DNA of 64,000 nucleotides from Bradyrhizobium guangzhouense (GTDB lineage Bacteria > Pseudomonadota > Alphaproteobacteria > Rhizobiales > Xanthobacteraceae), in the NCBI RefSeq assembly GCF_004114955.1, contig NZ_CP030054.1, positions 1 to 64,000 on the forward strand, written 5' to 3'. The position numbers were made by a program, and so were the translations under genes. Of this stretch, positions 9,672-17,229 are shown piece after piece; within the stretch, counting starts at the first letter, position 1; each line of letters begins with the position of its first letter. The notes under the pieces were generated by a model that searched no databases, had not been told where the DNA came from, and was given only the letters and a program-made list of their open reading frames with translations.

Positions 9672-11294
9672 TCAAGCTCCGCGCACCCGGTCGATCACAG
9701 CCGTCGGATCCTCCGGTGGAGCGTTTCCGTGCCATGCGATGTGCTGGTCGGGCCTGACCAGAACGAGTTTGGATTGGTAGGGCTGGCCAGGAGCGGGACA
9801 ACGGACCACCGACAGCGGGAGCCTCCGCAGCTTCGCGGCCTCGAGCAACGCCTCGAGAGGTTCTCCGCTTTCGAAATCGACAAGGGTGTAGTCTCGACCC
9901 AACAGATCGTAGAAGCCGCGTCCGGGCGACGGCCAGAAGTGGGGCGAACGCGCTCCCGGAAAGTCGGCGGGCTTGTAGTTGCTCCATGTGTCCGGAGGCG
10001 CGGCAGTGCCATTGGCACAAACGATGGGGGAGGATTCGTACCGCTCGCCCAACTGCAGTCCGGACGTGTCGTATTCGTCGAGATCGTCTACGACCACGAA
10101 ATCCCCGAACGTCTTCCGGGCACGCGCACCGGCCTCGCCTTCATCCTCGATGGTCGGCGGGATCAGCCACTTGCCTTTCCGTTTCGAGCAGTGGATGCCG
10201 ATCTTCGAGTTCCTCAAACCGATGGATCTCCGCTCGGCCTCGTACGAATCCAGGAGGTTGGGACCGGCCCACCCCGAGTATGCTGCCGCAAGCTTCCAAG
10301 TCAGGTTCAGGACATCTCCGATGCCCGTGTTCATGCCGAAGCCACCTAGAGGTGTGTAGAGGTGCGCCGCGTCGCCAACGAGGAAAGCGGGACCTGCCCG
10401 GTATGCCGCGGCAACCAAAGACAAACCGCCGGTCCACGGCCCCTCCGCGAGGATTTCGTACGGAAGGTCTTTGCCGAATATCGACCGCATCACCTCGTCG
10501 CTGCGGACCTGCTCCCAGCCGAGGCCTTCCGGAACCTGATAATGAATGATCCAGCGCTCGCGGCCGTCCTGGGCAAAAACGAACGCGCGGAGGTCGTGAT
10601 TTATGATCCAGGTGATGGTCGCCGGCGCACGCCTGCTCTCCTCCAGCAGAGTCGGGGCCCGAACGAAATACGTGATCATGGTGCCGGAGACGAACGCATT
10701 GTCGATGCGCCCGTCGTCGCCCGCCATGGAAATGTTGAAGTGACGACGAACCGGACTCCGAGCCCCATCGGCACCGATGACGTACCGAGACCGGATTCGT
10801 TTGCGCACTCCCGTGCGCACGTCTTCGACCGTTGCGATCGGAGCGCCGTCCTCCCCACCGAGCGCGACCAGGCGTGTACCGAAGCGCACGTCGACCGACT
10901 CCGAGGCCTCGGCATGTCGGCGCAGCAGCGGCTCCAGAAAGAGCTGGGAGATGGACAGGCCGGACTCCGGTCCGAGCTGCCCTTCACTAAGGCGCGTCTT
11001 CAGCAGATCGATGTTACCGAATTCGTGGCCGCAGAAGCGCGTGACGAAGGCTACGCGCGGATGCATTTTGGCAAGCGGCGCCGCCGCGCGAACTTCCTCC
11101 GCCAGTCCGAGACGACGGAAATGCTCCATAGTGCGTGCATTCACGAAATTGCAGCGGGGCTGGGTCGCCGTCTCGAGGTTTTCCGTAATCAGAATGCAAG
11201 GTACCCCCCTCTGCGCGAGATCGATCGCGGATGTCAGCCCGACGGGTCCTCCGCCTACGATAAGAACGAACGTTTCCTCGAAATCGCCTGTCAT
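9672..11294 (-). CDS. FAD-dependent aromatic-ring monooxygenase (PheA/TfdB/MhpA type)
   Basis: Protein of 540 residues. LIVGGGPVGLTSAIDLAQRG near the N-terminus is the FAD-binding GxGxxG fold. VIGADGARSPVRR is the DG motif, and FLVGDAAHLYTPLGGFGMNT is the GD motif that closes the FAD site. A C-terminal thioredoxin-like extension gives the usual length of the phenol-hydroxylase/MhpA group. Such enzymes use NAD(P)H and O2 to hydroxylate a phenolic ring in the cytoplasm, often producing the catechol for an extradiol dioxygenase, and one is encoded divergently nearby. The start at 11294 has a GAGAGAGGAA ribosome site and lies 42 bp after the GntR gene. The exact substrate is unknown. Confidence 0.9.
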   Translation of the reverse strand: MTGDFEETFVLIVGGGPVGLTSAIDLAQRGVPCILITENLETATQPRCNFVNARTMEHFRRLGLAEEVRAAAPLAKMHPRVAFVTRFCGHEFGNIDLLKTRLSEGQLGPESGLSISQLFLEPLLRRHAEASESVDVRFGTRLVALGGEDGAPIATVEDVRTGVRKRIRSRYVIGADGARSPVRRHFNISMAGDDGRIDNAFVSGTMITYFVRAPTLLEESRRAPATITWIINHDLRAFVFAQDGRERWIIHYQVPEGLGWEQVRSDEVMRSIFGKDLPYEILAEGPWTGGLSLVAAAYRAGPAFLVGDAAHLYTPLGGFGMNTGIGDVLNLTWKLAAAYSGWAGPNLLDSYEAERRSIGLRNSKIGIHCSKRKGKWLIPPTIEDEGEAGARARKTFGDFVVVDDLDEYDTSGLQLGERYESSPIVCANGTAAPPDTWSNYKPADFPGARSPHFWPSPGRGFYDLLGRDYTLVDFESGEPLEALLEAAKLRRLPLSVVRCPAPGQPYQSKLVLVRPDQHIAWHGNAPPEDPTAVIDRVRGA

Positions 11295-11336
11295 TTCCTC
11301 TCTCTTCGGCTTCTTGTTTGTTTTTAGGAACGCTGC

Positions 11337-12029
11337 CTAGCAAGGCGTTCGCGTCACGACACCGGGCTGGGCTTTTCCCTGCAACAGCAGTTGCTGCCGG
11401 CAGAGTTCGGCGGTCTCGCTGAAGTGTCGTGTCAGCAGGACGACCGCCTCGTCCGGACGGTGCGCGAGCACCGCGTCGGCGATCATCTTGTGGTCGGCGG
11501 TGCGGGCTCCGCCGACGTGTGCGGCGCGAGACATGAACCGATACCTGTCGGCGCTGTCGAACAACTGATCGCAATACGCCAGAATGCGCGGCGCGCGGCA
11601 CGCGGAGAGAAGCGTGGCGTGGAAGACACGATGCGCGCGCTCCCATTCCGGGTCAACGGAAGCCGGCGTAAACGGAATGCGGGACAGCCGGTGCCATGAG
11701 AGCAGGACCTGCTCCTCCCACTCGGCCCCACCGTACTCGAACGATTTTCTGAGAGCGAACTCGTTGAGCACGATCCTGGTCTGCAAGAGGTCGTCCAAAT
11801 CCTCGATGCTCAACGGCGCGACGGAAAAGCCGCGCTGGTCGGAATGCATGATGAGGCCGTCTTTGGCCGCCCGGGTCAGAGCCTCGCGCATCGGAGCTGC
11901 GCTGACCCCATAACGTTCGCACAGCGAGCGGATCTTCAGCTTTTGGCCGAAGGAAAACATCCCTCCGATCACGTCCATACGGAGCTTCTGGTAGGCGGCC
12001 GTTGCGAGCGTCTCTGATGCGTCCGACAA
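11337..12029 (-). CDS. GntR-family transcriptional regulator with FCD domain
   Basis: Protein of 230 residues. The N-terminal winged helix contains IRSLCERYGVSAAPMREALT, the typical GntR recognition region with PxREAL. The C-terminal part is an all-helical FCD domain with the metal/ligand pattern D...H near HRVFHATLLSA and H later (LLTRHFSET). FCD regulators usually repress catabolic operons and release DNA on binding an acid intermediate. Translation most likely starts at the TTG at 12029, because AGGAGGGG lies just before it. It is first in the leftward operon with the hydroxylase, carrier and hydrolase, and divergent from the SDR and dioxygenase, so it probably controls both arms. Confidence 0.9.
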   Translation of the reverse strand: MSDASETLATAAYQKLRMDVIGGMFSFGQKLKIRSLCERYGVSAAPMREALTRAAKDGLIMHSDQRGFSVAPLSIEDLDDLLQTRIVLNEFALRKSFEYGGAEWEEQVLLSWHRLSRIPFTPASVDPEWERAHRVFHATLLSACRAPRILAYCDQLFDSADRYRFMSRAAHVGGARTADHKMIADAVLAHRPDEAVVLLTRHFSETAELCRQQLLLQGKAQPGVVTRTPC

Positions 12030-12054
12030 ACTACCCCTCCTGAAATAGAAATTT

Positions 12055-12095
12055 CTTGCCTTGACGTATGATAATCTTTATTTAAGTCGGGCAAG
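12055..12095. promoter_or_regulatory. Candidate operator between the GntR and SDR genes
   Basis: CTTGCCTTGAC (12055-12065) faces GTCGGGCAAG (12086-12095) as an imperfect inverted repeat with a T/A-rich centre, in the 93-bp divergent promoter region. A TAATAT box at 12101-12106 could be the -10 of the SDR gene. The position suits binding by the adjacent GntR protein, but the binding is inferred. Confidence 0.35.
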
Positions 12096-12122
12096 TCAAA
12101 TAATATATTGTTTGGAGCCGAA

Positions 12123-12902
12123 ATGGACCTCGGTTTGGCGGCTAAACGGGCCCTCGTATGCGCGTCCTCTAAGGGGTTGGGTTTTGCATGCGCGACTTCG
12201 CTCGCCCGCGAGGGCTGCGAAATCACACTGAACGGCCGGGATGAGGAGCGCCTTCGCCTGGCCGCAAAGTCCATCGAGGCCCTCGCGGGTAAGCCAGTGG
12301 CGTTCGTCCAGGCGGACATCGCGGAAGAATCGGGTCGCCAAACGGTTATCGAGGCCTGTCCCGAACCCGACATCCTCATCAACAACAATCACGGGCCGGC
12401 GCCCGGAAATTTCCTCGAGTTCGGCCGCACGGAGTGGTTGGAGGCGATCGAGCAGAACATGCTCGCGCCCCTTCACTTCGTAAAAACCTTTCTTCCTGGA
12501 ATGCGGGACCGGAAGTTCGGGCGGATCATCAATATCACGTCTGCCATGGTGAAGGCGCCGCATCCCAAGATGGAACTCTCGTCAGGCGCGCGCGCCGGGC
12601 TCACGGCGGCCTGCAAGTCGCTTGCCCGGCAATACGCCGCCTACAACGTCACCATCAACAACATGCTGCCCGAGCGCATCGATACCGATCGTCAGCGCTT
12701 CATGGCGGAAAGGATGATGTCGGAGCTGGGAATATCGCTTGAAGAGGCACGCACCAGGATCGCCGACTCGCTTCCGGCGAAGCGATTCGGAAAGCCAGAA
12801 GAATTCGGGGATGCCTGTGCCTACCTCTGCAGCGTACAGGCGGGCTTCATCACCGGCCAGAATCTTCAACTGGACGGCGGCTCCTACCCCGGCCTGATTT
12901 GA
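12123..12902 (+). CDS. Divergent SDR-family protein lacking the Tyr-Lys pair
   Basis: Protein of 259 residues with a Rossmann nucleotide-binding start (ALVCASSKGLGFACATSLAR) and the C-terminal FGKPEEFGDACAYLCS and ITGQNLQLDGG segments of FabG-like short-chain dehydrogenases. The conserved Ser is present (INITSAM, Ser140), but where YxxxK is expected the sequence reads SSGAR, so Tyr is Ser153 and Lys is Arg157. A known subgroup (BKR-like SDR-like) shares this change and its activity is unclear. The ATG at 12123 with GGAG upstream is chosen over an upstream TTG. It is 27 bp before the dioxygenase gene, so the two form an operon. It may act on a pathway intermediate or be non-catalytic. Confidence 0.88.
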   Translation: MDLGLAAKRALVCASSKGLGFACATSLAREGCEITLNGRDEERLRLAAKSIEALAGKPVAFVQADIAEESGRQTVIEACPEPDILINNNHGPAPGNFLEFGRTEWLEAIEQNMLAPLHFVKTFLPGMRDRKFGRIINITSAMVKAPHPKMELSSGARAGLTAACKSLARQYAAYNVTINNMLPERIDTDRQRFMAERMMSELGISLEEARTRIADSLPAKRFGKPEEFGDACAYLCSVQAGFITGQNLQLDGGSYPGLI

Positions 12903-12929
12903 ACGAAAACCAATACAAGGGAGGACTTG

Positions 12930-13874
12930 ATGGCGATACCGCGACCCGTATTTCGTCCACCGTTCAACATGACCCGAGCAAGCCATGTCGTGCTCGCGGT
13001 GAAAGACCTGAAAGAGAGCAAGCGCTTCTACGTCGACGCGCTCGGATTCGTAGTCAGCAGCGAAGACGAAAACCGCCTCTACCTCCGAGGACTCGAAGAA
13101 GGTTGCCATCATTCCCTCGTTCTGGAACAGGGCGGCAAGCCGAGCGCGCAACACATTGGCTTTCGCGTTCTGACCGAAGAGGATTTGGATGCTGCAGAAG
13201 CTTTCTTCCGGGATCTAGGTCATCGTCCGACCTGGGTCGAGGTACCTCATCAGGCTCGTACGCTGCGTGTTTCCGACGCCGCGGGTGTTCCTCTCGATAT
13301 TTGCGCCTCCATGGAAACGAGGCCTCGTCTGATCTTGCAATCCAGCCGTTTTAGCGGCGCCTGTCCGCAGCGGCTCGACCATTTTCAGATTTTGACACCA
13401 CACGTGGACCGGGCGCTCGAATTCTACACTCGTCTCGGATTCAGACTGTCGGAGTACATTACGCAGGACGGATCGGAAGAACCGAGCTTCGTTTTCCTGC
13501 AGAGAAAGGGCAATCCGCACGACATAGTGTTCGCCCCAGGTCCGGGCCCAGGACCTCTCCTTCATCACGCCGCCTTCACCATCCCGGAGACCTACCATCT
13601 CATGTTCATCTGCGATCTGCTCGCCGAGATGGGCTTCGGTAGGTCGGTGGAGTACGGCCCGGCGCGCCATTTCGCTCCCGGATATGCCCGCTTCGTTTAT
13701 CTCCGCGACCCGGACGGACACCGCATCGAACTGTTCAACACTCACTACCAGACGATCGACATCGAGGACGAACCGCTCAAATGGGAGATGGCGAAGGTAT
13801 TGGCCGGTGGATGGGGCCCCCCTCCTCCCCAATCGTGGATGACCGAGGCAGCTCCGTTCGGCGCGGCAGAATAG
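12930..13874 (+). CDS. Extradiol ring-cleavage dioxygenase, HpaD/homoprotocatechuate 2,3-dioxygenase-like (VOC fold)
   Basis: Protein of 314 residues made of two VOC modules (about residues 15-125 and 148-270). Candidate Fe(II) ligands are His151 (DHFQ), His213 (LHHAAF) and Glu267 (HRIELF). From memory these fall nearly at the positions of the ligands of homoprotocatechuate 2,3-dioxygenase, and Tyr257 (RFVYLRD) fits its second-sphere Tyr. The enzyme should open a catechol next to its hydroxyls with O2. The ATG at 12930 follows AAGGGAGGA, which decides the start over the TTG three bases upstream. With the FAD hydroxylase, carrier and hydrolase it defines a meta-cleavage pathway. Classical downstream dehydrogenase, isomerase and hydratase genes are not present here. 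Confidence 0.9.
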   Translation: MAIPRPVFRPPFNMTRASHVVLAVKDLKESKRFYVDALGFVVSSEDENRLYLRGLEEGCHHSLVLEQGGKPSAQHIGFRVLTEEDLDAAEAFFRDLGHRPTWVEVPHQARTLRVSDAAGVPLDICASMETRPRLILQSSRFSGACPQRLDHFQILTPHVDRALEFYTRLGFRLSEYITQDGSEEPSFVFLQRKGNPHDIVFAPGPGPGPLLHHAAFTIPETYHLMFICDLLAEMGFGRSVEYGPARHFAPGYARFVYLRDPDGHRIELFNTHYQTIDIEDEPLKWEMAKVLAGGWGPPPPQSWMTEAAPFGAAE

Positions 13875-14052
13875 TCCGGCCAAACTGGCTGCGGCAGAGG
13901 GCCACCGGCTATTCCGAATAGTACCTCTAGAAGAGGCGCACCCGGGTGGAATTCAGGACTGAAAAGCTAGAGCGACGCGAGGTTAACCATCAGCGCGCCG
14001 ACTGCCTGCGTCGGGAGCTCGGTGATCAACTTGGAGCCCTAGCCTTCAAAGG

Positions 14053-14082
14053 GTGTATCCGACGTGCTATATAATGATACAC
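14053..14082 (+). promoter_or_regulatory. vapBC promoter/operator: perfect inverted repeat over a TATAAT box
   Basis: GTGTATC (14053-14059) and GATACAC (14076-14082) form a perfect 7-bp inverted repeat with a 16-bp spacer. A consensus TATAAT (14070-14075) ends right against the second arm, 28 bp before the vapB start. This is the expected layout of an autoregulated toxin-antitoxin promoter. Binding by VapB is inferred. Confidence 0.6.
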
Positions 14083-14103
14083 GGCAACGGCTAGAGGATC
14101 CGG

Positions 14104-14349
14104 ATGGCTTTCCATATTAAGAATCCTGATACTGACGCGCTGGCCCGCAGGATCGCGGCGCTCAAGAAGATCGGCCTCACCGAGGCCGTGCATACGGCGC
14201 TCACCCATGAGCTGGAGCGTGAGCAGGGTAAGCCTACCTTGGTCGACTTGGGCGTACAGTTCTGTCGCGATCTCCGGGCCAGGGGCAATCCGCAAAAAAG
14301 TAGGCCGGCAGACAAGGTGTTTCGCGACGGCCTTTACGAAGTTGACTGA
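14104..14349 (+). CDS. vapB: VapB-type antitoxin
   Basis: Protein of 81 residues. The N-terminus MAFHIKNPDTDALARRIAAL is typical of the VapB/PSK-operon antitoxin family (Rv0623 type), which has a small DNA-binding N-terminus and a C-terminal tail that covers the toxin's active site. The length fits. It is followed by an overlapping toxin frame (TGATG at 14347-14351), the usual vapBC arrangement. The toxin gene is broken, so this antitoxin now has no partner at this locus. It could still repress its own promoter or neutralise a related VapC elsewhere in the genome, which is inference. Confidence 0.88.
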   Translation: MAFHIKNPDTDALARRIAALKKIGLTEAVHTALTHELEREQGKPTLVDLGVQFCRDLRARGNPQKSRPADKVFRDGLYEVD

Positions 14350-14743
14350 TGTTTATCGATGCCTCGGCGTTGACCGCGATGTCGATCGATGAAGACGAAG
14401 CGCGGGAGCTGTTGACGCGCCTTCAACAAGCGGCCGCGCGTTGACACTCGCCGCTGGCAGTGTGGGAGGCGGTGATCGCCGTAGCCCGAATACTTGGTCT
14501 TCCAATCTCGGACGCTAGCGAAGCAGTCGAGAGCTATCTGGCGCTAATGGAAATCAAGATGGTGCAAGTGCCGCCCGAAACGGCCCGGATCGCGCTCGAC
14601 GCCTTTGACCGTTAAGGCAAGGGCCGACACCCAGCACGGCTGAATTTCGGGACTGTTTTGCTTATGCATGCGCCTGCCATTTAGGAGAGCCTTTGATGTT
14701 CAAAGGCACCGATTTTCCGCAGACTAATATTGAAGCTGCATGA
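14349..14743 (+). pseudogene. vapC: Broken VapC PIN-domain toxin
   Basis: Translation from the ATG at 14349 gives MFIDASALTAM, which holds the first catalytic Asp of the PIN ribonuclease fold, then DEDEARELLTRLQQAAAR and an in-frame TGA at 14442. The frame continues with SPLAVWEAVIAVARILGLPI and reaches a second in-frame stop, TAA at 14613. A lost G near 14648 then shifts the frame, after which GDCFAYACA and MFKGTDFPQTNIEAA are read in another frame to the stop at 14743. With two nonsense codons and a frameshift it cannot make toxin. All expected VapC blocks are present in order, so the decay is recent. Confidence 0.88.
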
Positions 14744-15042
14744 TGCCGTCCGCGCAGGAGTGCTCACGGCAAGTGTAGGCCAGGACGAGAGCTACAAATC
14801 CCGGTCAACGACCGGCCAGTGACTGGAAAGGGCAGGTGGCTTTCCGAAGAACGCGGGCAGTCTCATCTTCTTCCCGAAGAGTGGTGCATTGACTTCCAGA
14901 GCGGACGCGCCACCCTAGACTCCGTCGAGACAGAACTGTTGCAGCTCTCCCGAGTTTCCAACTCGTTCACCTCCGCGGTGGCTCATAAATATGCGCAAAA
15001 CGCCTGTCGGAATACACATTCGACGCAACCATGGATGCCATC

Positions 15043-15304
15043 ATGGAGCTCGACATGCTCACGACGGCGTTTGTCGTAGCCTATGTGCGTCTGCATCAGG
15101 GCGGAAACGGCAGCGGATTCGATCGCCATAACCTTCCTTAAACGTTTCACAAAGTTCATGATGAAATCATCGAGATGCGCAACAAGATTCGCGCATAAAG
15201 ACAGCCACCTTCACGAACTCATGGGGCTCGATTTTTATGGCGAACGCTTCTTTCTTAAATGCGGCGGAGAGGATGAAGGAGGCTGCATCCGACAAGTCCG
15301 CATT
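15043..15304 (+). pseudogene. Remnant of an uncharacterised helical protein with an RNK-x4-H motif
   Basis: From the ATG at 15043 one frame reads ELDMLTTAFVVAYVRLHQGG, hits an in-frame stop near 15139, and resumes as HDEIIEMRNKIRA. A frame change then gives AHKDSHLHELMGLDFYGERF. The block EMRNK followed by AHKDSH resembles the RxxxxH-type motif region of HEPN-like proteins, often found with toxin-antitoxin or defence genes. I do not recognise the exact family. The fragment follows the dead vapC, in the same orientation. Confidence 0.3.
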
Positions 15305-15638
15305 GCACGATGACGTCGACCGAGGAGAGCAAAGTGAGGAATTCAAGCGCATCACCGGCGCAGCTAGTGAACGATCGGAACGACCATGCTCGGCGCTGCC
15401 GCCGAGCATCTGAGGACCGAGGTCAAATTGACCGGCATTTAGGGCAACCGGGTGCAACGCTGCCATGTCCAAGCGGCACGCCGCCTATTCGCTGGATAGT
15501 TTCGATTGTCGCACGGTCGAACGACGCCTCCTATGTCGCGACGCCGGCGGTTGTAACCGCGACACGGATTTATCACGGTAAGCGCCTTGAAGGATCAGCT
15601 CGGTTTCCCGCGGGCACCCGTGTTGGAGCGCCGATGGC
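15305..15638. other. Stretch without a recognisable gene
   Basis: A plus-strand frame is open across this stretch, but its composition is unlike a protein and no domain is visible. It links two decayed gene fragments and is probably worn-down coding sequence. Confidence 0.3.
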
Positions 15639-15804
15639 GTGGCGGCCTTCCCCGATCCCGTGTTCCTGCCGACTCCGCGCTCATTTGCGGAGCACACCTA
15701 CCGACATGCCAACAGGCGGCCATTTCGCAGCGATGGGAGAGCCAAAGCTGATGCTGGCCGACTTGCGAGCTATCAACGGCAGAGTCTTGGGAGAGCGCTG
15801 CTAA
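15639..15804 (+). pseudogene. C-terminal fragment of an epoxide-hydrolase-like alpha/beta hydrolase
   Basis: One frame gives AAFPDPVFLPTPRSFAEHTY. After a frame change near 15704 the next gives DMPTGGHFAAMGEPKLMLAD and a stop at 15804. In epoxide hydrolases the end of the protein reads roughly MPxGGHFAAxExPExLxxDI with the catalytic His in GGHFAA, so this is a clear C-terminal piece. The rest of the gene, with the nucleophile elbow, is not recognisable upstream. Confidence 0.5.
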
Positions 15805-16040
15805 AGTCGGAACTCTCGCTTTCCGAAGCGCGGCGCATCACGCTTGCGGCCCAGGGCTTCAATATCCCTCGTCGCGGCGGAGCCACCAGAGCGGCGCGGC
15901 TACAACGAGCGATCAAGCGGCTCTGCCTGCTTCAAGGGGCCCATTGGTTCAGCGTTGTTTGCTCGTCCACCTGCGGCAGAGACATCGTCGATGTCCTATC
16001 TCTTGCGACGCCGCCTTCGACAATTCGCGGACAGCTATAA
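15798..16040 (+). pseudogene. N-terminal fragment of a YcaQ/AlkZ-like DNA glycosylase family protein
   Basis: The frame reads SELSLSEARRITLAAQGFNI and then RAIKRLCLLQ. This matches the start of the winged-helix 'crosslink repair DNA glycosylase YcaQ' family, where LSLxEARRxALxAQGF and a VIxRLGxLQIDSVN block begin the protein. After about 60 residues the similarity ends. Intact members have about 400 residues, so this is only the beginning, next to the end of an unrelated hydrolase gene. That arrangement suggests deletions. Confidence 0.45.
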
Positions 16041-16290
16041 GCATGACCTCACTGGAAGCCCACCGAAGGCATGCCATTCACCACCAGAGGGCCAACATCG
16101 ACCTTGGTTGACATGAGAACGATCTCGGCAACTGGGATCTTTCCGTCACCGATGTCGCACAGCGCCAGCGTGCGAGCCACATTTCCGAGACAAATTGCTT
16201 GACCTAATGCGCGAGCGCGCTATCCGCGATAGTTGCTTCGTGTCGGCGGCGGCTGCTACGGAGCACCACGCATATTCTCGCAAAGAAGCA

Positions 16291-17229
16291 TCAGAACCCC
16301 GCCTTTCCGATCGCATCAGCAAACGAACGATCGACGATCTCCGCCGCAACCAGCTTCTGCTTGATGAGGCCCCAGCGGAAATACAGATCAATCGTGCCCT
16401 GCTCGTCCGCAACCACGCCGTCGTCGATCGGCGCGATCCGGATTTTTGCGCGCGAGAGCCAGTTCTGCGGTACTGATGTCGGGATGTTCATCCACTTGCC
16501 CCAGGTCGCGGCATAGCTGTCGATATTGTTCAGCGACCACGCGCGCGCCGCGGTGAGGCGACGGATGAAGTCGTTGAGCTCGGTGCGCTTGTCCCTGATG
16601 GCATCGGATCGCGCCACCTGGAAGCTGAGGCCCGGCGTCAGGCCTTCCGAGGTGATGATGCGGCGCGATTTGAACAGCACCTCTTCCTGGCTGACGTACG
16701 GCTCCCAGGTCGACCAAGCATCGACCGAACCTTGCGTGTAGGCGATTTTGGCATCGGACGGCGCCAGGAATGCGATCTGCACGTCACCGGCACTCCAGCC
16801 GTTCTTTTCGAGCGCGGCCAGGATCAGCTGATGCCCGATCGAGCCACGGCCGGTCGCGATCTTTTTACCGCGCAGGTCGGCGAAGGTCTTGATCGCCGAG
16901 CTCTCGGGCACGAGGATCGCGAGCCCCTCGCGCGTCTGCCGGATCGCGGCGATCGCCTTGACGGGCGCGCCGGAGGCGGCGGCGAAAGTGAAGGGCGCGT
17001 CTCCGACCAGCCCGGTCTCGATCGCGCCGGCGCTGAGCGCTTCCAGCAGCGGCGCCGCGGCCGGAAACTCCTTCCATTCGATCTTGTAGGGAACGTCGTT
17101 GAGCAGGCCCGCGGCTTCCATCACCGCCCGCGCATTGCCCTTCTGGTCACCGACGCGCAGCGTCGTCTGCGCGCTGGCGAGACCGGCGCCCGCAAGGGCG
17201 AGCGCCAAAGCAGCGATGAGCCGGATCAT
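16291..17229 (-). CDS. Sulfonate-type ABC solute-binding protein (SsuA family)
   Basis: Protein of 312 residues with a Sec signal peptide (MIRLIAALALALAGAGLASA, cut after ASA). The mature part begins TLRVGDQKGNA and includes PYKIEWKEFPAAAPLLEALS and SVDAWSTWEPYV, the usual blocks of periplasmic alkanesulfonate-binding proteins. It should hand an organosulfonate or related sulfur compound to the permease encoded upstream. The start overlaps the stop of the monooxygenase gene (ATGA, 17226-17229), so it is the last gene of the leftward operon. It is a clear paralogue of the protein at 22863-23843, so the locus has redundant or diversified binding proteins. Confidence 0.92.
   Translation of the reverse strand: MIRLIAALALALAGAGLASAQTTLRVGDQKGNARAVMEAAGLLNDVPYKIEWKEFPAAAPLLEALSAGAIETGLVGDAPFTFAAASGAPVKAIAAIRQTREGLAILVPESSAIKTFADLRGKKIATGRGSIGHQLILAALEKNGWSAGDVQIAFLAPSDAKIAYTQGSVDAWSTWEPYVSQEEVLFKSRRIITSEGLTPGLSFQVARSDAIRDKRTELNDFIRRLTAARAWSLNNIDSYAATWGKWMNIPTSVPQNWLSRAKIRIAPIDDGVVADEQGTIDLYFRWGLIKQKLVAAEIVDRSFADAIGKAGF

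Noticed and set aside
10362..11327. Plus-strand open frame of 321 codons
   Set aside because: It lies fully antisense to the FAD monooxygenase, has no motif and no ribosome site.
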